Assembly (NCBI RefSeq): GCF_033297405.1
Contig: NW_026944221.1
Span: forward strand, 310,001 to 374,000
Origin: Parathielavia appendiculata
Lineage: Eukaryota; Ascomycota; Sordariomycetes; Sordariales; Chaetomiaceae
Length of the DNA stretch: 64,000 nt
Direction: 5' to 3'
Shown: in pieces, positions 1 to 10,163 of the stretch
Numbering within the stretch: position 1 is the stretch's first letter
Layout: the number at the start of each line of letters is the position of its first letter
Position numbers and translations under genes: made by a program
Notes under the pieces: generated by a model
Databases searched by the model: none
Told to the model about the DNA's origin: nothing
Seen by the model: only the letters and a program-made list of their open reading frames with translations

Positions 1-1298
1 TTGCACGAGTGTGGCGCCAAGACTCGTACGGCCCTCGGTTTGTGGCGTCCTGGGCAGAATCATAAGCGTGGCTTGGGGTAAAAGAGCGCAACTCTTCTTC
101 AGATAGCTGCTCCAGAGTGCTCCCGTCCGGGAGGTAGAGGCCGTCGAGAAATGCGACCAAGGCTTCAAGCAAGTTGACACAGCGGGAGCTGGAGTTCAGA
201 GCAGACTGCAACATGCTGTGCTTGGCATCGTAAGAGTCGGCAACTATCAGGTTGTAAACAAACTCGACACCTTGAGACAGCTAGTCGTTCAGGCGTCAGC
301 AAGGCGCTACAGAGGTGGGACGGCGAATGAGGAGTTCAAGGGCACCAACCCAAGTGTGATATCGGTCGTCCTCCCCAGGCGTAAGATAGTAGATCGAGAT
401 TCCCCCGAAGAAAACATCATGGGTGACGACATCGTGAGAAGCTACCCATATGGTCACTGCTCAGGTTATCGTTTGTTCTGACGTTAGCGTACTGACCTTC
501 GGCGAGCCTTGCTGGCAAGTACTCGTATACACAGCCGATTTGTTCGTTTTCCCAAAACGGACGTCTCGAAAAAAAACCAGTTGTCCATGTTGTTTCCAAA
601 CAAACCGTACTGGAAAAGCGTGTAGAATGATTCGACCCTGTAGAATGCCCGGCAGAAGCGAAAGTATTTGAGAGGCGATAGCGCTACTTCTGTGGATGGA
701 CCAGCTGAGGCAGCTCCATCTGCAACGCAATCCAAGGCGCGCGTCGCAAAGTCGGTTGCGAAGGCGTGAATCACGTCATGGGTGCGGTGTATTTTCCAAA
801 TCAAGGCCGTTGGGAAAGTTGGCAGCCGGTCCACCAGACGCGCCGGCCGCTCGTTGAGCTTGCCAAGGAAAACCGGAACGAGCTTGTGAGAACCCTGCGC
901 CAAGGCAGACGCTACGCTTCCACCACGGCGACTGCGTGTGGAAGGAGGGCCGGGGTAATTTGATGGCGAAGAATCGAGATTTAGATCCATGATATTCCTT
1001 GAATAAGGTGTAGAAATGGCGGCACGTTAGGAGAGTCGATGTTGCGCAGGATTTTGGCGATTATCTCGCAGGGCAGCTGTGTGATCAAAGCATGGCTACC
1101 CAAGCATATCGAGTTCGCCGTTTTGCGTCGACGATGGAGAAACTCAGGCAAGAAGAGACTCAGAGTAGCTGAAGATCCGGTAAGCGTCGTGCCGCGGTGA
1201 ACTTGTTCAATGTACTGGGATCGGGATCGGGATTGGGATGATATGTGACAGTCGTGGTGGGGTCGGGCATGAGTTGTTTCTGTACAAAACTGTTGCAC
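1..1298 (-). pseudogene. F-box protein gene, 3' end beyond the window, with a frame break (pseudogene or sequence error)
   Basis: The minus strand reads as a fungal F-box protein. The first block (about 1298-981) ends in an F-box-like LPCEIIAKILRNIDSP. The next block (about 890-560) has the family-typical RAFYRVESFYTLFQYGLF. The third (about 590-450) has PFWENEQIGCVYEYLPARL. Further blocks at about 460-310 and 262-1 stay open to the window edge. The second and third blocks lie in different frames and meet at a run of eight T (plus-strand A run 569-576) with no splice sites there, so one base appears gained or lost. The steps near 445 and 275 have plausible GT/AG sites and are probably introns. 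The start at 1298 is only the first Met of the F-box frame. Such proteins usually act as substrate adaptors of SCF ubiquitin ligases, but no substrate can be inferred. A one-base sequencing error in the homopolymer is an alternative to pseudogenisation. Confidence 0.6.
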
Positions 1299-1353
1299 AT
1301 AATGGACAAGCTCGGCTACACCACCAAGCTACAGTGGCTGATAACAGCCACAA

Positions 1354-1441
1354 TCTTCCGTAGTATAGTGGTCAGTATGTGAGCTTGTCATCTGACGTGG
1401 TCGACATCGCTCGAGACCCGGGTTCAATTCCCGGCGGGAGA
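1354..1441 (+). tRNA. tRNA-Asp(GTC) with a 17-nt intron
   Basis: The sequence folds as a tRNA. A 7-bp acceptor stem pairs TCTTCCG with CGGGAGA, with one T-G wobble. The D arm is TAGTATAGTGGTCAGTA. The anticodon stem TGAGC/GCTCG (one T-G wobble) holds loop bases TTGTCA with anticodon GTC. The T arm is CCGGG/CCCGG around TTCAATT. The loop is 17 nt too long, and the extra bases start one nucleotide 3' of the anticodon, where nuclear tRNA introns sit. No CCA is encoded, as expected for a eukaryotic tRNA. The A and B boxes serve as the internal Pol III promoter. Confidence 0.88.
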
Positions 1442-1814
1442 GACCGGAGCGGCACAGCCAGCCCATCGGCTGCTCGTGTTATTTTTTGGCGATGTGTCCA
1501 AAACGTTTTGGTATATTGGGCATTTCAGGGGTTATCTTAGTTGGGAAGGCGCGATCACGCTCCTGCCTCGCACATGAGTACAATTTTTTAACCTTTGCCG
1601 CAACACCGTACGAGCCGAATCTCCGCTCGGATTACCCGTCTGGCCAAGTCCCTTTTCGGTTGAAGCCCGATCTCCGTTCGGCTTCGCGGCCGCTCCGTCA
1701 TAACACCACGATGACTGCTCCCTGTTGATCACTTATTAAATCGGTCCCTCAAATCACTGTCCTCAGATCACCTCTCTCACCGCAATCAATAAGGTAAGGT
1801 ACACAGGTGGCAGC
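1442..1814. other. Intergenic, tRNA trailer and methyltransferase promoter
   Basis: Apart from the T6 run I see no gene here. A pyrimidine-rich stretch (about 1735-1790) just before the methyltransferase ATG looks like a fungal 5' leader. Confidence 0.5.
1482..1487 (+). terminator. Probable Pol III terminator (T6)
   Basis: A run of six T lies about 40 nt downstream of the tRNA-Asp 3' end. It is the first run of four or more T after the tRNA and fits a Pol III stop. The distance is a little long, so this is a probable assignment. Confidence 0.5.
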
Positions 1815-2822
1815 ATGGCTGCGCTCTCTCCTGGCTCAAGCATTCCTTGGGTGACAAAACCTTTTCCAACACAACACATCTTCAAATTCGCAACAACATT
1901 TGGGCTCTCTCCCAATTACAGTACTCCGTCGCAACCCGTATCCAGGCGGTTCACTGCCGGCATGTCAACATCGACGCCCGCAGTTAGAGCCAGCGACTGG
2001 TCACCGGACCAATACCTCCTCTTCGCCGACGCGCGCAATCGCCCCGTCAACGACCTCCTCACGTTTCTTAGGCCAGATTACTCGCCCCGACGTATCGTCG
2101 ACCTGGGCTGCGGCCCAGGCAACAGCACCGCCCTCCTCGCAATCCGCTTCCCCGGCGCGAGCATCACCGGCGTCGACTCCTCCCCGGCCATGATCTCCAA
2201 AGCCCGCGCCACTCTCCCGGAGATTTCGTTCGCCGAAGCTGACCTGCGCACGCACAAGCCTCCTTTCGGAACCGACCTGCTCTTCGCCAACGCCGTGTTC
2301 CAGTGGCTGCGCCGGGACGAGCGCATCCCAACTATTGCCCGTCTCCTGCGCACCTTACCGCAACAGCGTGAAGGCGGGAATGAGTCGGGAGGCGTGCTGG
2401 CGTTTCAGATGCCCGATAACTATCACGAGCCGTCGCATCGCTTGATACGGGAGACAGCGGCGTCCGAAGGGCCTTGGAGGGAGTTCTTTGAGAAGCTGTC
2501 GGGTACGGGAAGTGTTGATAAACTGGGGCGGGACGATATCGAGTCGTTTGCGGAGTACTATGATGCGCTCAAGCCGCATTGTCGGGCCGTCGAGACGTGG
2601 AATACGACGTATGTTCATGTGCTGGATGGACCCAGGGAGATCGTCGAGTGGGCCAAGGGGACGGGCCTTCAGCCGTTTTTGAACGCGTTGCCAGCGGACG
2701 GAGTTGCGAGGGAGGCTTTTCTGGCCGAGTATCAGAGGAGGTTGGAGAAGGAGTATCCGCCGACGGGGGATGGAAAGGTGCTGCTGATGTACCCTAGACG
2801 GTTTGTGGTTGCGTTCCGGTAG
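1815..2822 (+). CDS. trans-Aconitate methyltransferase-like SAM-dependent methyltransferase
   Basis: This is a single-exon gene of 335 aa. After an N-terminal extension the class I methyltransferase fold begins with RASDWSPDQYLLFADARNRP. SAM motif I is VDLGCGPGNST (about residues 93-103), the acidic loop follows in TGVDSSPAM, and FANAVFQWLRRDERI is the motif typical of the Tam/Tmt1 family. That family methyl-esterifies trans-aconitate, a spontaneous product of cis-aconitate that inhibits aconitase, using S-adenosylmethionine. The first ATG (1815) adds 49 residues rich in Ser, Pro and Thr, which could be a mitochondrial leader. The second in-frame ATG at 1962 (MSTSTPAVRASDWS) would give the usual bacterial-like start. 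Both are plausible. The family call is firm. The substrate is inferred from the family. Confidence 0.85.
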   Translation: MAALSPGSSIPWVTKPFPTQHIFKFATTFGLSPNYSTPSQPVSRRFTAGMSTSTPAVRASDWSPDQYLLFADARNRPVNDLLTFLRPDYSPRRIVDLGCGPGNSTALLAIRFPGASITGVDSSPAMISKARATLPEISFAEADLRTHKPPFGTDLLFANAVFQWLRRDERIPTIARLLRTLPQQREGGNESGGVLAFQMPDNYHEPSHRLIRETAASEGPWREFFEKLSGTGSVDKLGRDDIESFAEYYDALKPHCRAVETWNTTYVHVLDGPREIVEWAKGTGLQPFLNALPADGVAREAFLAEYQRRLEKEYPPTGDGKVLLMYPRRFVVAFR

Positions 2823-5033
2823 GCCACTTGTGGTCAGGGATCTGAAATTAGGTAATACCAGAGATCAGGTTGCGCGAATCATACTTATATCTATTTCTTT
2901 GGATGATAAGAGCCTTTGTCTGGCCTGACGGAAAGTAAGCAATGTGGGAGTTAAGTTTTTGGTTAGCTCTTAGTATACCTTAGTAGCGGCGCAAACCACA
3001 TTGACATTTGCTAAGAAGACCTAAAAGGCTAAAATGTACGGATTATTAGCTTGATGAAAGTTGAGAGGTACCTTACTTCACTCAATACCGTAACTAGTTA
3101 CCGGGAGGTTGATCTTTTCTTTTATTACCATTAACTTAACGTTATTGTTAACCTAGCTATATAGTTATCGCTTCAACTGGGTCATACTTCACAGGTTCAG
3201 TACGAACACAAAGGCACACCCGAGGGCAGCAATGAATGAATCATTGACCCCATTCCCGCTTGCCGTTCGCTGTGCGATTGACTCTTTGAAGCTATAGTCC
3301 AGCCTGCGATTCAATATATGCATGAAACGGAAAGCTCAAGATAGTGGGAGGACCTTGATAACGCTCTCAAACCTCGATCGACGCCACGACCTGCACACAG
3401 CATTTAAGTCAAGGTGCGTTCCTCAATTGAACACAAAACAGACAACTGCGCCGCAATTGAGGACGGAAATTGGGGGCTGATTGTGCGTCCTCAGTGGGGC
3501 GGCGTTGAGAAGCAGCCAATGACCGTGCAGAAACTCCGAGAGGGCGCCGCCGACCCACGGCGAACACCATCGGCCAAGGCGACCTGAAATTTGGGCCATG
3601 AGGTAAGGCGATAAATCCGATGACTCCCCGCCGAGCCACGATCTCAAGTTACCCCTTCAACCTCATTTCTCTCAAATCCGACTCATGCTGCATTGTGATA
3701 TTATGCTTTGATTCCGTAGCTTCCCCCATATATTTCCCACACGCAAAGTCTTAATCCATACCAGGCATCATCAAATCATCTCTATCACGTCGTGCCCTTG
3801 GCACTGCACGCCCCGTGCCCGGCCCTCAATGGCTGATCAGGTAGGCGAAACAAACACGCGATTTCACCCTTTCGGTTCCTAACCCATGCCGTAGGTCCGC
3901 GGTGCCTCAATCAACTCACCATACTTCCCGAGGTCCTCTATGCACGCTCGGGAGACCCGACGACGATTCCACGTGCAGGTCCACGGTGACGTTCATATCT
4001 TGGTCCACGATGTTGGTCATATCTCTCAAGCCGTTCCCTTCCACCTGCACCAAGCCGACGTTGAACATCGAAAGCCCCGTTGGACACCTCAAGGGCGTGA
4101 TTGGAAAGACGCCAACCGCGGTACGGACTTGCACGAAAGTTCCTCCACTTCGCTTTTGAGCAAGATGTGGGCTCCTCGCACAGAAGCGGAACGAGCAGCA
4201 CAGTTCCAACAATCTGTGCTCAGCGCCATCGGCAGCTTGCGGACAAGCCTGGCACGGATCCATCCACGGCGATCCCCGACATCGTCCGTCGAAGAGGAGC
4301 AGGTTCTAGTTGTAGACTACGTCAAACACCTGGACGACGGAGGGCTCCGAATGGCACGTCTACTTGCCCCGGCTGATTCCAAACAGTCAGAGCGGCGTGC
4401 ACCTTGCGTCGTCAACAAGATTGCTCTCGCTCAGGCGCAACGATTCGAGCAACTCCTGGGACGGAAGCGTCGCTCGATGCATCTTGACTACGGCGGACGC
4501 CGCAGTCAAGATGGCGAATGCTCCAAGTGCCGACACACATCTTGCGACAATTGCAAGTCTGCGACCGACCGGCGTGGTAGGGCTTTGTCTTTCGACGCCG
4601 CATTTCAGCCTGCAGACAGAGCCGAGGTGGTGTCGGAGACTCAGCTAGTACTTTCCTCGGTCGATTTTTTCAGTTGGAAGGAAGAGGAAGCCGGTCCAGC
4701 TCAAGTTGCCGATGGCCAGACGATATTCGCCTGGGCTTCGAGCGTGATCGGAGCGACATACAACTGGTCCTGCCACCCGAGGCGGAGCCTGGTCGGTCCC
4801 AGCAAGCCACGCATCTTTCTCATGTCTGAGGCGAGGCGATAGAAAGCCCGTCAAGGCTTCCCGACCTGGGATCACGTCGTTAAACTGGTCCATATCTGCC
4901 TTTCGCCACACAAGTCGCCGTCTTCCCACAAGGCTCGCGCCCACACTACAACCATACCACCCACATCAACACCAACGCACAGCTCGAGAGAGCACATCCA
5001 GCTCGTTGCCGCGAGCTGGGCCTCACGAAGAAA
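2823..5033. other. Intergenic region with an AT-rich patch and one doubtful ORF
   Basis: About 2.2 kb separates the methyltransferase from the zinc-finger gene. Positions about 2940-3190 are AT-rich with short palindromic runs such as GTTATTGTTAAC and CTATATAG. No known repeat family is recognised. The rest may be the long leader and promoter of the zinc-finger gene. One open frame within it (3940-4842) is listed separately. Confidence 0.45.
3940..4842 (+). CDS. Doubtful ORF with a CxxC-x4-CxxC motif
   Basis: This is an uninterrupted 300-codon plus-strand frame upstream of the zinc-finger gene. I do not recognise a family. The one protein-like mark is CSKCRHTSCDNCKS (about residues 192-205), two CxxC pairs that could bind a metal. 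Codons upstream of the internal Met at about 4165 look random, while the part after it (starting MWAPRTEAERAAQ) is more protein-like. Shorter minus-strand frames overlap. It could be a real unknown gene, an exon, or chance within a long 5' leader. Confidence 0.25.
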   Translation: MHARETRRRFHVQVHGDVHILVHDVGHISQAVPFHLHQADVEHRKPRWTPQGRDWKDANRGTDLHESSSTSLLSKMWAPRTEAERAAQFQQSVLSAIGSLRTSLARIHPRRSPTSSVEEEQVLVVDYVKHLDDGGLRMARLLAPADSKQSERRAPCVVNKIALAQAQRFEQLLGRKRRSMHLDYGGRRSQDGECSKCRHTSCDNCKSATDRRGRALSFDAAFQPADRAEVVSETQLVLSSVDFFSWKEEEAGPAQVADGQTIFAWASSVIGATYNWSCHPRRSLVGPSKPRIFLMSEARR

Positions 5034-6050
5034 ATGACGCACACCACACCCTACGCCCAGTCCGACTTCCCTTGCCTCCTCCAGGAGGAGGAAGGGGAGT
5101 GGGTCTGGGTTCCGAAGAAGATCATCACTCCCGCCATCTCAACGACTCCTGCCAACCATCAAACTCCCAAGTATCGCTCCTTCAGTGCCGGAAGCGTCGA
5201 GACGCAAGCCTGCGCTCTGTCCTCGTCCTGGGCGGTGTCACCGCATGCAATCAGCCCGACCTACTCACCGTTGAGGAACGATATCTCCAGCATGCACAGC
5301 GGAAGCCCCACCGAATCCATTCTTGAAGGTTTTGACACGGACTTGGTGCTCCGTACCAGTGCTCCTCTGGAGAACATGGACGCTTGGTGGACTGCTCCAG
5401 CGCTAGACAGCAACGCTGTATCCTCAGCTCTTTTCACTAACATGGACTGGATGGATCCTGAATTGTTCTCTGGCTTGGACCTCGGCATGGTACCCGAGCT
5501 CCCTCTCACCATGCCAGGCATCAGTCCTTCAAGTTCGGTCTATGGCAGCCAGAGTGTTTCTGACGGCAGCATCACGCCGTTGCCCCCATTGACACCGCCT
5601 TCGCTGCCCAGCCCAGCTGACTCACCGGCGTCCTACCCACCCACCGCGCCGGCGCTTTCGCAGCCGCTCCAGTGCTTTGAAGTCCCGTGTACACTCTTCT
5701 CTGGCAGATCCGGCCTCAGGTCTGTCCACGCCTGCCCTACGGTCTCTGCCAACCACCTCCACCGCTACCTCAAGGACAACTCCAACTTCCCATTACCGCC
5801 TCGCAACAAAAAACACGAGCGCAAACACCGCCAACCGTCCTTCTACTGCCCATTACCACACTGTGGTAAAGGTCACTCTGATAAGCGTGCCCTCGCTCGC
5901 CACCTCTGGGCGCAGCACCCGGACTTCGCGCGGGAGAGCAACACGCGCTCGGAGAAGGTCAAGTGCTCGCATCCAGGCTGCCCGTACGAGGGCCGGAAGG
6001 ACAATTTCAAGCGGCATATGCAGCGGCATGAGAAGAAGGGGGAAAGGTAA
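5034..6050 (+). CDS. C2H2 zinc-finger protein, probable transcription factor
   Basis: This is a single-exon gene of 338 aa. The N-terminal two thirds are Ser/Pro/Thr-rich and probably disordered, with acidic and aromatic patches (EEEGEWVWV near residue 20, DWMDPELFSGLD near 140) that could activate transcription. Two C2H2-type fingers lie at the C-terminus. The first (about residues 272-292) is C-x4-C-x12-H-x4-H, within FYCPLPHCGKGH. The second (about 310-331) is C-x4-C-x11-H-x3-H. Basic residues just before the fingers (KHERKHR) could be a nuclear localisation signal. Fungal proteins of this shape are usually DNA-binding regulators, but no target is apparent. It lies about 10 kb beyond the transporter and is separated from the NRPS locus by decayed DNA, so it is probably not the cluster regulator. 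Confidence 0.85.
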   Translation: MTHTTPYAQSDFPCLLQEEEGEWVWVPKKIITPAISTTPANHQTPKYRSFSAGSVETQACALSSSWAVSPHAISPTYSPLRNDISSMHSGSPTESILEGFDTDLVLRTSAPLENMDAWWTAPALDSNAVSSALFTNMDWMDPELFSGLDLGMVPELPLTMPGISPSSSVYGSQSVSDGSITPLPPLTPPSLPSPADSPASYPPTAPALSQPLQCFEVPCTLFSGRSGLRSVHACPTVSANHLHRYLKDNSNFPLPPRNKKHERKHRQPSFYCPLPHCGKGHSDKRALARHLWAQHPDFARESNTRSEKVKCSHPGCPYEGRKDNFKRHMQRHEKKGER

Positions 6051-6470
6051 TTCTGGTGAAGGGGCGTGCGTGGGAACTCTGATGGAATCCGCACCTGTTT
6101 TCTTGCCTTTCTGGGTATCTAGCGTTTTGTTTGGCGTTATTGGTTGGGTAAATGTCTTGAGACGACTTGGTCTCCGTTCGGTATAGGTGACATGGGAAGA
6201 AATAGTGGCGAAGGTGGTTAGATTTTTATAGTCGTTCAGCATCTCTTAAACATACCACGGTAAAAACTGCCGATTCCGACACATGCCGTGTTTCTCCTGA
6301 TCCAGTCAATGCCGGGCTGCATAGTCAACAATTTGACGAAGGACATGAACCGTCAGCCGCGGGCTGGAAGCCGTGTGTTGAAAGGGGAAGAGAGCCACGA
6401 CTCACAATGAGCGGTCTTCATTCATGATCACGGAACCACAGGCCTTTACTGTTATGTTCCATTCATATCG
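6051..6470. other. Intergenic
   Basis: This holds the 3' flank of the zinc-finger gene. Nothing recognisable is seen. Confidence 0.4.
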
Positions 6471-8714
6471 TGTTCAAATCCACAGCACCTTACTCTCCAT
6501 CTTCTAACCGTATTGTTGGAGTCCTCCTGTGGATTCCGCGCGAGAACACTGCCGTTTCGTGGCCTGCCAGGAGACGGCGCAGTCCCTCCCGCCTGCCGCC
6601 CCGCTGTGCTGTCCCCTCGCTGGCTCATGGGGCTCGCAAAAGTACCGCGGCGCCGGCGGTGCACCGTCCTCTCAGCCGCAAACTCATCCTCGTCATAAAA
6701 CGCCTCGCGGCCCCAGTTCCCGGGAAGCCAGCGATGCCACATGTATGCGGACCAGCAGAAACAGTCGTTAAAGACGCCCGACGTCGACAGGAACACGGCC
6801 GCGAGCCTACCTAGCCCCACGATGCCGTCTTTTAGGAGGAGGACGTAGCATCGGCGCCGCTGGATCCATGTTGCCTGGTGGAAAAATGGATTGCCATGCC
6901 GAGGCAAGGAGTCGTCGCATGGCTCCGCTGCGTCCGGTACGCCGTGCCTCGCGCAGCGCTGTAAGAGCTGGAAGGTGACTGTCGGTAGGTGTGGTTGTTC
7001 GATGGAGGGGAGGGCTTGAAGGACAGTCATGAGACGGGACGGCGGCAGGCGAGTGGTCCCTATCCGGATTGACACGAACGTCATATCTGGTGGGTGGTCA
7101 GGCCTCGTCCCAAGGGAGAGTTTGAGCCCCAAGGGCGAGCGCTGGCAACTCTAAATGGGGTTGGTGGCGGATTCGAGCTCGGGACATGCGCGCCTAGAAC
7201 CCACGGAAATGGTGTTATCGTGGACTTCTCTCGCAGAGAGCTTGTCGTTGTGCAGCCAAATGCAGGCTACAGTCAAAGCCGACGACCCAGACGTGGCGGC
7301 AGCCGCAACCGACCAGGACGGCGTACCACATTATGATAAAACTGCCCACAGCGCTGATGCGACTCGCTCCCGAGTCATCTGCAGGTTCACTTCGTGGACC
7401 GACTTCCCCTGACACCGTGGCTGACAACCCGCCTGCAATAGGTGGGGATGGGATTGTGAGGCTCACCGGTTCCTCCCTCGCAGGTGGTCTGGTAGTCCGC
7501 TTCCTCCTCCTCCAGCCCCGCTTTAGCATTCTGCACAAACAACCGCATAATGGTGAGGCAGGTTCCGCGGCTCGTGAAGGTGCCGACGACGTTACTGAAC
7601 AGAGGGGACGAACCACATGAGGAACACGGCCGAGCAGATGCGCCCTCCCGGATTGGACGTGTTGGCGCCGCCGATGGATTCGTTGAGCGCTGCGGCGACA
7701 CCAAAGACGTAGATGAAGATGGCCAGCAACGTACGGAGAAACTCGTTCGTCCTGGTATCGCAAGCATCGGCGCGCAGTGATGCCACTGGTGCCAGGCTTT
7801 GGGTGACTCTTGACCGGCCTGACCAATGTTTCCAAGCCGGTTCATCACCACGGTATAGCGAAGCTCAGTCTCGATGTAAGCACCGCTAATCCCCTCAAAA
7901 CCGGTCAGCACCGTGGCGATCACACGAGCCCGGTCATGAGGATGTTCCGACTCCCCTTCCTCCTCCTCGTTCTGGTCGTCCAGCTCGACCGCGCTGATGA
8001 CACGCTCGCCACCTCGTCCACCATCATCCTGATGGCTTTGTGCGTCTCCTTGCCCTTGTCACCCTGCTCTCCGCCAAGCCAAGCAGGCAGACCCAAACTC
8101 AAGGAAAACCGCTTCCATTGCAGTTCCAATGGCTTCCTCCTCTTCCACCACCGCACCACTGCCGAGGCGAAACTCTACCAGCTGCGTGTCTCGCCGCGCG
8201 GCCCGGAGCGGTCGATACCCATGGCGTGGAGGCGGCGCCACACGTAAATCTTGTGCAGCAGTGACCAGAACGAGTCGATCGAATCCCCGACGGCGTAGAC
8301 GGCATTCATGAAGCGATGTTTGTCGATGGGGGACAGCTCGATGTTCGCGAGCAGCATCACGACCGGGAAAGATCCAGGTCGTCAGGCGGGGGACGGCATC
8401 CCAGTACCAGGTGCTCTTCACGCAAAAGGCCTCGCACCCCTTGAGCGTCAGCGCCATGTTCTCGGTGGTGTTGGACAGGGACCCGTCGGGGAGCCGCCGG
8501 AAGTATCGTCGCTTGACTCGTACCGCTCGCTGAAGAAGGGCTCCTGACGCCGCCGCGCCTGTATGCGCACGATGCACGTGGGCCGGTCCCAGTGATTCAA
8601 GTGTACCTCATTGCACGGCTTGCTCAGCGAGCAGTCAACGCCTAGAAGCACCGGCCTCTCAGTCAGATAATTTCCGCTTTGAGCCCAAGCGTAACCCCAG
8701 TAGAGAAGAAACAC
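6471..8714 (-). pseudogene. Decayed multi-pass fungal membrane protein gene
   Basis: Pieces of one membrane protein appear in order along the minus strand but hop between frames. RPVLLGVDCSLSKPC and FFSERYES lie at 8714-8500, LKGCEAFCVKSTWYWDAVPR near 8440, and MLLANIELSPIDKHRFMNAV with GDSIDSFWSLLHKIYVWRRL at 8360-8250. RVIATVLTGFEGISGAYIE lies near 7900, TNEFLRTLLAIFIYVFGVAA near 7720, SNVVGTFTSRGTCLTIMRLF near 7570, a hydrophobic VGSFIIMWYAVLVGCG near 7330, and a C-terminal STSGVFNDCFCWSAYMW near 6780. The order matches an uncharacterised fungal integral membrane family as I remember it. Several junctions are single-base shifts without splice sites. For example, near 8365 removing one base would join TTWIFP to VVMLLANIELSP. 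Some other junctions may be introns. I call it a pseudogene of unknown function. Confidence 0.6.
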
Positions 8715-9780
8715 GCATACTCGGTGCTTGCGTATACGCCATTGGGGGCCGCATCTTATCGTCCGTTGTCCGCCGGCGATGCCGCGACTTGACTGATGAG
8801 TGAACAGGGGCGAGAGACCGCGTGGACGTGCGGGCGGAGGATGGCTTACAGGCTGGACAATATGGCTTGATAGTAAGTAACAACTTCATCCCAGGGCTCT
8901 GGGCTGGGCAACTGTGTAATGCTGAGCCGCAGAGAACCTCAAGAGTCATGCGCACCTTGTGTAGGCACGGATAGGTATGCCTGGTTCATTCGTTCCTGGG
9001 GTAGGAGGCTGTGGAATGAGGCTCAACGAACTGCCGCTTAGGATGCAGGGGCTGTGTTGACTCGACAACCAAGCAATTGACCGGAAACTTCAGTAACGCA
9101 TCTAGACCAGCCATTGCGCATAAGGGAACCGCTTCTGCTTTAGCATCGTGCTGTGCAACGTCAAGATTGGGCTGAGGGTAGGATATGTAGGCGAACCGAG
9201 CGTGTTTCCAAGGGCCGAGCTAGGTAATGTCGAGCTACAGTCTCTATATGGCGACCGCTTCAAATCAGAGCAAACAATGCAACCACGTGGGGAGTTTGGG
9301 TGTTAGTTTTTAGAGTCACAGCCTCGCCATGCCCACAATACCTGAAATGCAAGCACACACCTCAGTGTCTCCTGCGGGGTTTTCTGTAAGGTACCAGGTC
9401 GTTAACTGGCAGTGCTCGCCGAGATTTCAATAAACCTAGAAGGTCACACATGGCCAAAACTACGGCATCCGAGCTTTCCTCTGGATTCACATCCCCGACA
9501 TAACCAAAATGGCCTTCGTCGACTCTAGCAAAGGTTACCGCCGTCTCATCGGAAGTCTCCTCCTCCGCGTACCACGCCGCTGATCTGTAGACATTCTTCG
9601 CGAACAGCGCCTTTTGGCTGTACGCCGATGACAGCCGGCTTGCGAGCCCGTACCCGGCAGCCTGGCGGCGAAGCTTACTAATAGCCCGGTGATAGGAGCC
9701 ACGGCGCCAGCGGATACGAGCTGGAACACGTCTTTCCCCTATCCCGGGCTGCGCCGAAATTTACGCTGCTCCGCCTTTTC
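8715..9780. other. Intergenic, no recognisable gene
   Basis: No frame here has a protein-like stretch that I recognise. A pyrimidine-purine mix and short AT runs are all that is seen. Confidence 0.4.
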
Positions 9781-9999
9781 ATGGCCGGTTGTTGCGGGCC
9801 GCTCGACGCGGGGTTGAGGCTCGAGCAGCTGGCCGAGCAATTCGGTCCTGGGGAAGCAGTCGCTGCTGTCCTCGAGCACACACCAAACCTGAAGGAATTC
9901 GACTTGGATCTCTGTGCGTGGATGGATCTTACAAAGAAGGACTTCACCGAGGATGATATGCGCCAGGCAAAACTGGTTTTGGGCCGTAGTGTATCGTGA
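9781..9999 (+). pseudogene. Protein fragment, possibly an F-box/LRR-type relic
   Basis: A 72-codon frame looks protein-like, with LRLEQLAEQFGPGEAVAAVL, EHTPNLKEFDLDLCAWMDL and an acidic DFTEDDMRQ. It has neither a proper beginning nor a proper end. The pattern TPNLKEFDLDL resembles a leucine-rich stretch of fungal F-box-type proteins. It probably survives from a larger gene. No function is assigned. Confidence 0.3.
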
Positions 10000-10163
10000 G
10001 AAAATTTACGGTAGACTACCACAGGCAGTCGCACCAACGTTAGTCAGGGCGAAATGTGCGCCAATGTTGTTGAATGACTTACTATACACACACTGCAGGT
10101 CATGGGGTAGGCGGGGGAGAAAAACGGAGACTTCTTCCGGAATTACTCTCTTCGAACTACTAC

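Noticed and set aside
3409..3647. Two overlapping minus-strand frames of about 75 codons
   Set aside because: Arg/Pro-rich chance frames with no family pattern.
5034..6050. C2H2 protein as the NRPS cluster regulator
   Set aside because: It is about 18 kb from the NRPS start and separated by decayed DNA; nothing in the sequence ties it to the locus.
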